64,000 bases of DNA from Echinostoma caproni. Its lineage: Eukaryota > Platyhelminthes > Trematoda > Plagiorchiida > Echinostomatidae. This document shows positions 1 to 12,100 of this stretch, one piece after another. The notes below the pieces were generated by a model. That model did no database searches, was not told the origin of the DNA, and saw only the letters and a list, made by a program, of their open reading frames with translations. Position numbers and translations under genes: made by a program. The number at the start of each line of letters is the position of its first letter. Position 1 is the first letter of the stretch. The stretch is from positions 43,510 to 107,509 of the forward strand of contig UZAN01039585.1 of NCBI GenBank assembly GCA_900618425.1. Direction: 5' to 3'.

Positions 1-3000
1 CCAGACACGCTCAAACTAGGAGAACACGGGCGTCGCGCATAAACGTGTATTAACGCACGGAGCGAACGGCAAAATGCAATGTACAAACTGTATCTGGGGA
101 GGGGGAGTACACAAGGTTCGTATCAATTATGAGTTCTCGTGTATTTCCTGGCTCTCCTGATTCGTCGTTGTTAGTGTTCACCGTATTCAACCATTGTGCG
201 CCTGAAAGGGACAGGGAAGGTAAGACAATTATTAGTACTGAACACATGCCCGACCATTCCACTTTCAGTGCCTACTCCACACCAGAAGCAACAGATCTGA
301 GATAGTACCCGCTTATGTTGTTGACTCTGTTAGTCCCACGCAAATTAAACGTACGATTTCTCAATTTTGATTACGTTTGTTGGCTTGTGGGTAGTAAAAT
401 AAAAAAGCTGGTAAATATATAATAATTTATTTATGAAAAAGACCCATGGATGTGAAACAGGTTTTGTGACTTCACTCACTCTGTGTTCTCCTTGGTTTTT
501 GAGAGCATTGGACAGTCCTACAGGAATTTGGTCCACCAATTTTGAAATTAAATGGCGTACGTCAGTTGCCGTGACCATATCCCGCATCTCATAACCAATG
601 ACAACCACTATGGCGACCACTCACTTAGCTGTGCCTTCAACACAAGCAAAATCTTTCCATTTACATTAGGATCCGGGTTGTTACTCTGCGACTGAATTAA
701 TTTGACTTCGGCATATGCTGACACAGAAACTTTACAGAGAATGAGGTCCAAGAAATGTCCATGATACGCTTCGTGTAAGATGTGATTTTGAACTATTTAA
801 AACTATTAAAAATGTGAACCTTCATGCAACCCTATACCAAATACGTTCTGATCATGTGTAGTAAATGTCAAGCTACTGCAAATTTTATCGTGAGACCGAG
901 GTCGTATAATACAACTATTGACGCAAGAGAATTAGGAAAATTGCAATGAGAAACAAAACTTCGGAATAAATGATATTTACTGGTGAATATTTATATACAA
1001 ATGTAACACTAGAAACAAACAAAATTTTAATCAGGGTGAGATGTTGCACGAGTTCGATTAATGTACAGCCAGCAAAGTGCTTATAAATATTCCCTGGGGC
1101 TTTTCCCATAATTTGGTTTTCCGATAGACGGTAACAGTGATTTTCAGTAGAGTCAGAGACACGGAATGTTCATCCGATGTTTCATTCATTTGATGTCGTT
1201 GGATTATATAGCAGGTATTTGGATTACGCAAACCCACTCACTGTTTACAAAATCCATTGTACTTTCATGGCATAGGGAATTAAAGTTTATTGTTTGGATT
1301 TGGAAGAAACAAGTGCAATACAATCCTGCGTTGGAATTTTACAGAACACACTTGAGGACACGCTACTCCTGAGTAGTTAGTTTGATAATGCAACATTCCG
1401 TGAAAATTTGCAAAACTATTTCATTGAATGGTATACAGATACCCAACGTCGTTTCTGAATGTGTGTCGTTCCAATACTGTTGGTATGGGACTGTGCTAAC
1501 CTTCTGATTGAAAATTTTGGATGTCTATTGCGAGCATCAAAATTCTGCAATGATTAGATTTACGGAATTCACAGGAAGCAGCTAAACGCAGTTCAAAGAT
1601 ACTTCACGTGGCAAGGATGCAGTTTTTCTCCCACTCAAGGACGGTGGTGAGTATAAAATAAAGGAACAAAATTTCACATGCTGCCGTCTCCTTTTGTAGG
1701 TATTCATCCACCTGATCCTGTTTAACAAAGGACATAGACCTTACCATCAATTGTTTGCCCTAACAGATCCGAGAGTAATACTTTGCATGGTTAAATACTA
1801 AAGCCTTATCAAGGAAATACTGAAGCCTTCAATTCACTACCCAGCGTGGCAACCTAACCTTTAGCTAGCACTAATCACATTGTGGAAGTGGTAGCCAGCC
1901 GTCTATACATAATTTGGGACCGGTTAGCAAATAATTTTCAACATGTATGCCAGGCACAGCAAGAGCGATTGTACTTGGTCTATTGGAGCTCAAGAGGGAT
2001 TCTTGAATGCGCTTACTTGGTCAACCCCCAAATTGGGTGCAAATAATGCTGTGACCACTGCGAATCTTCCATTCGATCTGAACCTAAATAATTAACCTAA
2101 TAGCAATTATTTCTCATCTGCAGGTTGATACAGTACCACATTGAAGAATGCAATTCATTTTTCTTACGTTAACGTTCAATCAACGTGACCCTGTTCAGCA
2201 TCGCGGTTCTTAAAAAGAACTGGACAGATGTTTCATCCTCGCTAACCCCTTAAATCAAAATTTGGTAGTATTATAGATATGACAGTTCTTACGACGAAAC
2301 CAACAGAAAGTATTCTGTTTCCAAGTTATCTCTAAAACTGTCACAAAAGCTGTGATACTATCGGTAAGTAGGCCGTTCTTCATTTCGTTGACTGTCCTCA
2401 AACCTCAACATCGTTCATTCCAACTCGGTCGTTCCATTGATCCTCATCTAGGTCTGACTCTGGTTCCAACCTCTTTTTCTACGCTTGTGATGCCTCCATC
2501 CACTGATGACACAGAACGGCTTGAAGAATGGCTTTCTATGAGTAAATGTTCTTAAATCAAGAATACACTACCGACTTCCAAAAATTCACAAATTATTTAA
2601 ATTTTGTCACAATATTACTTGACCAATAGTCTGAAAAGGTTTTGTCCTTTAAAGAAAACGTTCTCGGCCTTGTATGTGCAAATTGCAGTGAGGACAATTT
2701 GTTTTTACCAAAACAATGTTTTGATATCAGAAGCGGATATGTACTACGATATGTTTGGATGATGTATGGCGGGAGTAAGGTGTTTTATTGTTGGCCTCCG
2801 GTGCAAGTAGTGACTGTTAGAATAAAGTATTTTTACTGACCCAGTCTCAATTATATGTCACAGGCAGTTTTCCAACCGGGTTTCTTCCTTTACTTGCAAC
2901 CGATCTGGAAGTCCAACAATCCCACATTCTTATCCAGTTTTCATTGGTTGGGGAAAATGGTACCCTTACTCAAATAAGTAATGCCGCATGCCATAATGAC

Positions 3001-3406
3001 TTTACTGGGGTATAGAAACAAATGCAAATGGACTGCTCCCAAAACTTATACTCAAATTAAATTCGAGGTGTGAATAAACGTCATGTCAAATCTCAAGTTG
3101 GACATGTGAAGAAATGTAACATTTAAAAAATCACGGTTTTACAATATGAGTTCCTCTAGTGGCGATCGACCAAAACCTGTTTGATCACTACAAAAAAGCT
3201 AACGCCATAAATGGTTTCGGGTTTGAAAGCCACACGAACAGCAAGTTTTGAACTTATACAAGTGTGCTCATGGAAACCGAAAATCTGTCAATCCGAATGT
3301 TGATAAAAATTAATAACATACCAATGGAAGACAAGATTAGGACTGAATGGCATACAGCTATCGATGCTCGATTATTATGTCTATTGTGAAAAGTTCAGTA
3401 TGTACG

Positions 3407-3480
3407 ATGGGATTCGAATCCATGCACTGACGCTGCCTACGCTTCGTACGCGCACGCTCTACAAGATGAGCTATGAGGCC
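3407..3480 (-). repeat. tRNA-derived SINE head (type B)
   Basis: Read on the minus strand, this begins GGCCTCATAGCTCATCTTG and ends with GGATTCGAATCCCATC. These fit a pol III A box (TRGCNNAGY-like) and a B box (GGTTCGANTCC-like) at tRNA spacing. The middle, GTGCGCGTACGAAGCGTAGG, recurs almost unchanged in the repeat at 54441-54520, so this is a dispersed repeat rather than a single-copy tRNA gene. The words AAGTTCAGTA follow the head in both copies. A functional tRNA is unlikely because the anticodon arm is not clean. Confidence 0.6.
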
Positions 3481-4894
3481 ACATGGATAAATATATATTG
3501 TACCGGAAACCAACATATTTAGGTATACACGGTATGTCTCTGACTTTCGAATAATATATATTCTTTATTGCTTAATTTCAGCGTTTTCAACGTATGCTGC
3601 ATGCACAAGCAATATTTGGTTATCGGTAACTTTCCCATTCCCTGCAAGTGAATCCCCTTGCATGCCTCCGAGAACCTCAGTATGATCCGGGGTGGGTGTC
3701 TCGGGTTGTAGCTGACCAACCTTCGCTTGCAGGTTGCTCCTATGCTACCAAGCATCTCAAATATCGTCTTCTAGGGAAGCCATACTTATCGAATTTACGT
3801 AAATGAGGTGTTTCTCGCTTTTTATACTAGAGTGATCAGGAAGCAAACATACCGAGTAGTATATATAACATATAGATTGGGAAATCATCTCTCTTCCGGT
3901 GAACACTGCTGCTGTTTATACTGATGAATAATATACTTAGATGATCTTTTACGCAGTTCACCAGTTGAAGGGAACTACAAAATAGCTCAAGTCCTTTCCC
4001 ATTTTACGAGACCAATGGAAAAGGGTGAAATAACCAATGAGGAAGAACTTTCAGAATACAACAAGCTTTTTAGTTCGAAATCAGTAAATGGATACCCCAT
4101 AGATTTAGAGAGAAAATATTGTGCAGCTGATTAACATGAAATATTTTAGATTTGACCATTAAAGATAAAATGTGGAATATCCATGAAAAAAATACAGCAA
4201 TAGAGACCACATTTTGGAACCAAAGGGAGTATAGATACATATATACATTTTCTTCTGCACGGCTTTGCATCACCATCGGCCCATAAACCTTATATCTTCT
4301 GTTCAATACCTTTTTTGTCTCGTATCAACAAGAACCCAGGTTGAAAGCTATTCTGTTTTATTGTGCACTCGATTCAGCCACAAAACTCCGGGATGCACTC
4401 ACGTCACACTTCGAAAAATGGACGCTGGCATACATCTATCTCGTGGAAGATGCTCATGCAAAACACTGAGAGAATGTAGCAAACGCTTGATTAACTAGCC
4501 ATTGTTGTCTCGAACCTGCTCCATTTCAATCCGAAATAGCAGAGCCAAATTTGATCCGTGTTTAACAACGTTATTCCCGTTAGTCACACAAGTTCAATTA
4601 TCTATGCGGTAGAGACAAATTTCTCGGCACACTTACCAGAGTTCCTAAAATAGTGTTAGGATTATCTTTGGAAGATATTTGAGAGTTTCCTCAAAAATTG
4701 TCGAAAAACAGAACCTCGTGTCAGATGCTTCAATATTTCGGACTTAAAGAACAGAATGAACTTAAAAAAGGTAGTTACAAAAAAACAATTAAAATCTCCC
4801 TTTGTAATATATTTAGTTTAAAACAGAGACTTATTTATCTAATGTTAGAGAATTAGCAAGCACACCATAAAAACGTGTGGTCGTATCAGGAGGG

Positions 4895-4924
4895 ATATAT
4901 GTATATATATGGAGAGAGAGAGAC
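4895..4924. repeat. TA/GA microsatellite
   Basis: A short alternating TA run passes into about seven GA units. It is a simple sequence repeat with no sign of coding. Confidence 0.8.
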
Positions 4925-5015
4925 TGATCATGTGGATTTATATACCCACCAACAGAAAGGGGTTTACAACGAGTAACAGTAAAAATAAGTGAACTATAGT
5001 TTAAAGTTTGAATCA

Positions 5016-5380
5016 CAGTTACTTTTGGGTAGTGGTGTGGGATAATTGGTTTTTAAAAATTTGAGCTGACTGTCCTTCCGACTTCACCTTCACGCACAAT
5101 CCTCAGTTCATCGATTCAACCATACACTCGGAAGCACTAGACTCGAATAAACATGAATGGGCAATTTGGTTAAGCCATAGCATGAGCTGGTTGACGCCTT
5201 CCATGCGATGGGTCCGGAGTTCAAATCCCGGGAGGGACGGTGGATATGCACTACTGATGAGCTATAATAAGAGCGAACTCGAGTCTAGTGCTTCCGAGTG
5301 TATGTTTGAATCGATGAACTGAGGATTGTGCGTGAAAATGAAGTCCGAAGGATAGTCAGCTAAAATTATTGACTATAGTT
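5016..5380 (+). repeat. tRNA-like repeat inside an 84-bp inverted repeat (foldback SINE)
   Basis: The left arm, 5063-5146, is nearly the reverse complement of the right arm, 5279-5361, with only a few mismatches. The arms enclose about 130 bp. The enclosed part has a tRNA-like B box, GGAGTTCAAATCCCGGG, near 5215-5232, with a degenerate A-box-like region upstream (GCATGAGCTGGTTGACGCC). The unit recurs at 13410-13814, where the right-arm sequence and the leading words CAGTTACTT...GTGGTGTG are shared but the left inverted arm is missing. The inverted form therefore looks derived, for example two head-to-head insertions or a partial self-copy. Confidence 0.75.
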
Positions 5381-6840
5381 ATAAAATGCAACTGATGATG
5401 AGAACAACAGCCCCATTTTATTGTTGTCAAATGTTGTACAATAATTATTCACAACGTGCAATTCAGCAATTCGAATGGCAGCATCATTTGTGTTAGAATG
5501 AACGCAACCTTGGTACAGTGTAACTCATCCAACATGACAACGCAGTTTGCGTTGCTTCAGATTATCAATAAAAACCCGATTTCTTACCAGAAAGATGAAA
5601 TTCTTCGGTGTTACCGTTGGAATATATGATCCGGTGAAGCGGCAACTCCCTCCTCAGCACTTCTCTTACATTAACATCCATGACCACATGTTGCCCCCAG
5701 CATTGGTAAATTTCAACGTAGTGCTGTTCGGTGAGGTGGTTCATAATGAGGTCGGTGAAGATTTATAGGATAGGGCGCTGAGAAAAATAAAGTCTGCTGT
5801 AAACGTACCTAGTGAGATGGGAATATATTCCCCACATTCAAATCACGGATATTTCCAACGTAAGGAAACAGCAACGTAAAAATGTAGACACTCTCTCGCG
5901 TTCCCATTTAGTCCTGAGCTATTTAAAACTTCACTAACGGTCGAACACAGGACTTCCGCTGGCTCGCAATGCCGCGTACGGAAACAGCTTTGCTCGGCTT
6001 AGTTTGCAACGTTAGGGTCGATTACCACTTACTGGTGGCAGTTTAATACATATTCGACCACGTACATTTTTTACTTNTGTGCTTCTTTTGGGTGTAATTG
6101 CCGTAATACTTGATCCGTCTAACCAGCTGATGAAAACAAGGAACTCCAGCAAAGTGAACTTTAAATGGGAAGACTTAAATGTAACATCCATGTTTGAAAC
6201 ATTCTACCAATGAGTGTCCCATCAACTGGTGTTGAAACATTTGCAAGCAAATATCATGCAATAATAAAAAACCTAACTGCGTCAAACCTCATTTCTGTTG
6301 ACCAGTTAGCACGTGATTGAAAGAAAACATTATATTAAACAAGGACTCCGTTTTCTTATAGATTTGACGTCACATGCTCCTTGGTATCATCTGCAATGAC
6401 GGATTTCTGTGACCAATCGGTTCCAACTGATCCTTCTTTGGAACATCACGTTAGTCAGAAGCTTAATTGGCTCTAGTTTTTTGGCTAACTATTCGATGTA
6501 GGTTGGTCAGAGAAAATGGAATTAAACTGAACTTTTGAGTTTAGCTCTCGTTGCTTATAATGCAGCTTCTTCGTATGGTCAAGGCCCTTCAAAGTATGAA
6601 CTTCAACGTTGTTAAATCGTCAAGTCAAGTTAGCAGCAACTTTATGTTTATTTTTTATGACACGTGAATGTGTGATGATCGACACGAGCTAAACTACACA
6701 TAGTTACGATGACCTGCTGTTCAGTAATGCAAACTAGTAACTTAAACCCAGGGACTTGAACTGTCGAACTACCTAACCCCCCGTGAAGTCAGGTGCGGTT
6801 TTGGATAGGACGACAGCAAAGATGTCCACCAATAAATTTC

Positions 6841-6922
6841 GGTGGTGGTGGCAGGGCAGGAACCTCGAACTATGTGGACCAAAGTGCGCCGGTTACAGCA
6901 ACCAAACCACTGCGCCACCACC
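6841..6922 (-). repeat. tRNA-derived SINE head (type A)
   Basis: On the minus strand the segment reads GGTGGTGGCGCAGTGGTTTG, then about 45 nt later AGTTCGAGGTTCCTGCC. It closes with a run complementary to its GGTGGTGG start. The A and B boxes and the terminal stem are tRNA-like. The same GGNGGTGG...CCACCNCC frame occurs at 14808-14886, 26963-27037 and 33276-33343, all antisense, which defines a SINE family. It abuts the 3' end of the CR1-like element. Confidence 0.6.
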
Positions 6923-7039
6923 ATCCAGATGGGCGAATATTTATCATTTTACACCATATTTGCGGATACAAGATCATTTTAAAGTTATACAAATGACACT
7001 AAAATTATTAGACATCTTTGTCAGCAAAGCAAACAATTA

Positions 7040-8370
7040 TACAATTCCGTGCAAAATTTCTGCTTGACAACAAGTAGACCAAAGAGATATGGCAAAATAC
7101 CACCAAATGAAGAGGTACTTGCAAATAAAGGTTGAACCTTGAGTGTGTAGAAGATGTGGATACAACTTTCGAAAATTTTGTGTGTAGTTGGTGGTGAGTA
7201 TGTGAAAGTATTTTGACAATAAAATATTCACGTGCTTGTAGATGGCTGTCTGTGATGGAGTCTGCAAGTTTACCTCTGAGAATGCAACTCCATTTAGGGA
7301 TGTTTTCTAGAGATCTCCCCCGTAAATAACTCATCTCTTTTTCCACTGTACTAAGGGAAATGACTGGGGATCAGTACAAACATTGGGGAAGCAGGTATGC
7401 ATTCAAAACCTAACAGTGAACTTAAGGAGAAGAGAAAGTATTCCTAATCGGAGTGAGAAATACGAAANAATACGAAACCTTTCTAATTTTACAGAATGTG
7501 TCATGAACGTGCAGTGACCATGATAAATTGTGTGATAGTGCGACGCCAAGGTATTTTACCACTGTTGTTGTTGATATGGATTAAAGATTGGTAGAAAGGA
7601 TAGAAAACCTAGATGTGACGGCTGAATATGTTTTGTCGGCCAATAGAGAAAACACAATATCCTGGCATTTTGAGACACTTAATGGGACAAGGATCAACTG
7701 ACAACGTCGTTTAGCTTTCCTTAAATTTATGAAACCTCTTCAGAGGTGGGTGCTTTGCATCCTAAAATGACATTGTCGCATATTTGCAGCCAGTTATTGT
7801 AGAAGGAATCGGAAATTGTTTGACATAAATTCAACAGAAAAACGGGGGAAAGTTGCACCTTTATGCAAACCGGAAGAAACCGGGCGAGTTGAAGATTTCT
7901 TATTTTCCAGCCACTTAAAATTCATTCTATTCGTTAAATAATCGCAGATCAATTTGGCAGAGTTTGGATTAACACTAATTTTAGCAATCAGGTTGAGCAA
8001 TACCAATAGATTGGCCGGTCTCCAAATGTTAAGAATTTTATGCCAAGCGGACAGTCAATGAATATGTTAGGTAAAGGGACTAAAAGATTGTTCACGCATA
8101 CCCTAAGTACCACTGGTGGTAGTTCATCCAAACGAAATGTTTTAATCATCTTCGCTTTCCGTAGTTGTTGGAGGACCGTGGCGAGTTCGACAATAGGTGG
8201 TGGTGTAGAGCTGTGCAATGTGAAACTGAACTGAACTCGGAATTGAGTCCTTCGACATCTATAGTTTCCCTTTTGTGTTTATTGCTACTGACCATGGGGC
8301 GCTTGGTAACTCTCCCAATGCCATTACAATTGACGTACAACTTCTTTAAACCGTTAATTTTAGAGGTGAT
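7040..8370 (-). pseudogene. CR1-like reverse transcriptase, broken
   Basis: From 8218 downward the minus strand reads ELATVLQQLRKAKMIKTFRL followed by DELPPVVLRVCVNNLL, the finger motifs of CR1 RT. The segment 8006-7794 gives NLIAKISVNPNSAKLICDYL and SSGLHKGATF (usual SGVPQGA). The catalytic YADD/FADD box expected near 7750-7700 is not preserved in any frame. The C-terminal region near 7200-7100 shows SDS-like and STHSRFNL words typical of the end of these ORFs. An unknown base sits at 7468. Confidence 0.75.
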
Positions 8371-8429
8371 CAAAATTGTAAGCAGCTTGACATGGGTTCC
8401 CTGTTCATGCTTGTAGGCCTGTTCTTTCC

Positions 8430-9110
8430 ACTTACGTGGAAGAGAGACAGTGATGAATATTTATCTTTATATATGAAGACCTTTCAAGTGAGCAACACGG
8501 AATAAAGCAAAAATTATAATCCTCGGTAACCACTTCACTGGGGATAGATGGGTTCTGATCGAGTGTGACAGAAAAATGTACCGAATTTTGTAGACCAAGC
8601 GGGGAAAGGAACGCTACATAACGTCTGTTAAAACCTCCAGGAAACATAAACACAGAATCGCTTGTTCATGCTATGATGATGGAAAAAAATATCATAAAAC
8701 CTATCGATGTCAGATGTTCGTATTAAAGGTGCCAGGTAAAGTTTCCATGAAGCATGGAACAAAACCCAATCAAAAAATGAGGCTAACATGTAGCAACGTG
8801 ATAACTGATTTTATAAATAGATTGATCAAAGATCACAGCGGGTTATTTATTTCATTTTTAATGCTTTTTCATCTTCACCTCGTTTACGACCACTCGTGGG
8901 CGGGTCACCCCGATAACCATTATACCCATTCGGGTGTACAATGTCACTGGAAATTTCTACATGTAACCAATATTCTTGTAGCGCAATAATCCCACGGTTT
9001 TTGTAATCCTTCTTTCGTTTGACGTCTGCCACGTCGTCGAATTTTCCCAACCGACAACGGATGTTGACTGTTAAAATGAGAGTAATTTGTACCTTTCTGA
9101 TGTCGCATTG
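8430..9110 (-). pseudogene. CR1-like AP endonuclease domain, broken
   Basis: The N-terminal part (9050-8850) carries KFDDVADV, then NRGIIALQEYWLH and NGYNGYRGDPPTSGRKRG, matching the start of LINE apurinic-like endonucleases where the Glu of LQE binds the metal. About 150 codons further on, GGFNRR followed by LSPLGLQNSVHF corresponds to the GDFN box, with Asp replaced by Gly. The two parts lie in different frames, so no intact enzyme is encoded. Confidence 0.7.
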
Positions 9111-9130
9111 TCTGAGACCGACTTATCAAC

Positions 9131-12100
9131 CTACGCGATGTTTTCTTCGTCTGTCAATCTGTGTTTTGATAGGCAACTTGAAGTTATTTCTTAGTTTGTC
9201 GGTTTAATTCACAGTTTGCACGATAGCACAAAGATTTTATATACGTGCTCTTGAAAGATTGGTGTGCTTGAAATTGATCAGCAAGCTATTATTGATGAGG
9301 AAATCCACAAAACGATGTGATGTGAAGCTAAATAATACGGTTGAAATCCAAAGCTCCTTATCCTGAGCAAACTACCATGGTGCATGACAGTCTTGGTCCT
9401 GGGGAATATAGGACCGGAGCATTTTCCTCCTGATAGATTAACTCCAGAAGGCGACTTTTATAATGCAGCCTACCTTAGCGTTCTCTAACCGATTCACAAT
9501 GCCCGAGTGGAAAACAGCAAAATTCAATCCTTTTATGCACGGTTTCCCTGAATGCATTCCTGTATGCAAACTCAGACCAAACTAAGATCAAGAGAAAAAA
9601 ATATGTGAATACTGCAACCTGATCTTGTTTGCACTTTCTCATTAGTTTCTCCAGTAAATAAATCCGACATCAGATTAAACCAAGGAAGTGGATTACCTTT
9701 ACTGCGTTTTTGTATAACACTTCTCCACAAATGAGGCAGTAGCTCCAACACGTCGGTTTATTGCACAGTTCCCGCGTGATTTTGTGTTTTCGCTTTCATT
9801 CTGGACTGTTTCGCCTTCTGCCTCACCTTTGGCTGTTGCCCTGCTAGACTAAACCATCATTTGCCCCGTGTCCTAAATCTTCAGATTCGATAATGCTTTA
9901 GATTTTCTGTAGTTTACATCATAAAGGTAAACATTCTTCTATGTTTCTGCCGTGCATTCAACGAGATGACTGATCGGTTTGCGTATTTTTTGTCAAAATT
10001 TAATCTTGTGGTGAACTTTCAGCGTACTGTTTCATAAAAAACTTCCCAATTGCCTTTGTCTTTGGTGAGGTTGGCCTGTGTCATTGCACAGACTCACAAT
10101 ATCATTATCAATATTTGAAGACAAAGCATATAAACCCGGAGCTACTTGATCACTGGTTAAACGCTTTGCCACATGGCTGCTTTACATAATATACAACTAC
10201 AACAATATGTACCTTCACAGACAAAAAGGCTCTTATACGCACCGCGTATAAGTCCCTATATTTTCAGAGGAAGCAATCCAGCACCCCTTGTCAGCCGTCA
10301 TACATGGTGTACCACCAAAATATGGTAAAGGCTAGTGAGATGCTCACGAGTTCTTGTGCGACCAACGAAGTACTATCTGCAGTCGTACTGTGATATCTGG
10401 GGAGTCGCATATTGTGAGGTAGCTCAATTTTCTATCGGCCATTTTCAGTTGAGAGACACGATCTTATGTTAATTCACTCACCGCTTGAATTCCCATAAGC
10501 ACGTACTGCACATTATCTTCACAATGGGTGTTGTTTCAAAAGAAACTGAACTGCCAATGTTAATCGATAATTCAAAATTTGCAATATGGACGAGATCAAG
10601 TCTTGACCCGTTAACAGAACAAAAGACTATTCTGGACGGACGCAAATTAAGCTTCAAGAAGTGCAATGAAAAGGAGAAGAAAAAGTTGATGAACCCGCCT
10701 GGTGGAGCACCGTTTCAACAGAAGCAGTATAAGCCAGGTGGAGAAGCCGCAACGATCATCAATTTGACCGAATCGAACAATGTCAATCAGGTTGTTCAGT
10801 ACCTGTTTCCAATACTTTCACCATCCAAAATGAAGCATGTTCATAAACGCTTCTGCTTTTTTGGAATGAAAATGATACGCTCAGTAACACCGTTCTGTGC
10901 AAAATACCTAACAGATATTGAAAACGAACATACAGAAGGAAATTCTTATATAGATTTGATATTTATCGACCGCACCGAATTTCCTATCAGAATCAGTATC
11001 TAAGAAAATGTACACTCATTTTGTAGTTGATATGCCCGTGAATTTATTCCAGTAAACTCTATTGTCTCCGTGCCCCTTGCTCAATTTAAATTTCGTAAAC
11101 AGGAGTTACAATTTTTGTGCATCTGCCAGCAAAAGTCACTGTCAAAGATGATGGAATTTAGTTTATGATTTCTTCCTCGTTGAAAGTTGTGGGTGGGCGA
11201 GTGAAGTGCTTTTGAAGTCACCAAAATATCGTACGATAGCCACAGTGTTAATTTTCACTGGTCGATTTCTGCATTTTTGTTTCCTGATAGACAATCGAAT
11301 GTATTGATGAACAAAACATCCTTCAGACAGCACTTCTACTCCCTTTTTCCCTGAAAAACATTGATTGATATTAGTTAGCTACTTCCGCACATTGCTGGTT
11401 TTATTGAAAGTAAATTCTGATTTGTCATCGAAAATGAAACAAAAAAATTTAATTCCATACTTCCCTTTTTTGATATCAAAAGTGTTTCATAAAGTGGGAC
11501 AAAAATATGATTGGTTAACTTGGTTTTCCCACGAATTTCTGTCACAACAAAAACCGTCCTGAGCACCATAAATGATTTCACTCTTTGTAAAACTACTTAA
11601 ACATTGAGCGGTTTAAATTCATGTTTACTTTCAGAGAGAGGAAGAATGGACGGAAGTAGCAATCAGCTTGCAGAACTAAAACATGAACATGAACGCTCAC
11701 ATCGTGTATCATCGGTGGAAACGTGTTCAGTTGGAATGGAATGATTTAACAGGAAAGATATTACTGATCAGTAAATGAACAATCCAAACAATCTTCAAAC
11801 AGCCTCGTGTTTTGTCGTTCGTGAGTATGTAATGCGTTAAAATACATGCACATACATACATGTAGACCGGACGCAATAACCTTGTTTTACCCCAAAGACC
11901 ACATCCCAGTTGACCCACGAGTTTTTACATTGATGGTGATTTCCCAATTAAGGTGGGATCTCTATTATTGTTGCTTGAAACACTGATAACTACTATCAAT
12001 GCGCCTCTTTAGTGATTTCCTCGGAGAATGTCAGCTGCCAAGTCACTTACAGGTGTACCCTTTTACAGAGCCTGGTTGAAGAATAACACTCGGGGAGCAT

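Larger units (their letters stand above)
1..5015. other. Non-coding stretch, no convincing gene
   Basis: Short open frames on both strands are interrupted everywhere and none matches a family I recognise. The least random piece is 2352-2555 on the plus strand. It lies just before and across a GTAAGT at 2364 and ends in a peptide with PPSTDDTERLEEWLSMSKCS before a stop. It has no convincing acceptor and no recognisable partner exon, so I do not call it a gene. One tRNA-like repeat lies at 3407-3480 and a short microsatellite at 4895-4924. Confidence 0.5.
6935..9130 (-). mobile_element. Degenerate CR1-like non-LTR retrotransposon
   Basis: Read right to left, broken frames give the expected order of a CR1/Jockey-clade ORF2: an AP-type endonuclease (about 9110-8430), a reverse transcriptase (about 8370-7450) and the C-terminal region (about 7450-7040). 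Recognisable words are GIIALQEYWLH (usually IALQETWL), GYNGYRGD, a GDFN-box remnant GGFN near 8635, DELPPVVLRVCVNNLLVPL, KSSTRPVSSGLHKGATF, a YLGVALSHNLSW-like stretch and STHSRFNL. Several frameshifts and stops break the frame, so it is inactive. The extent is approximate. No target-site duplication was identified. Confidence 0.8.

Noticed and set aside
1576..1650. LNAVQRYFTW, similar to the LxxVQRRFT motif of LINE reverse transcriptases
   Set aside because: Only about ten residues fit and the flanks give no further RT motif in any frame.
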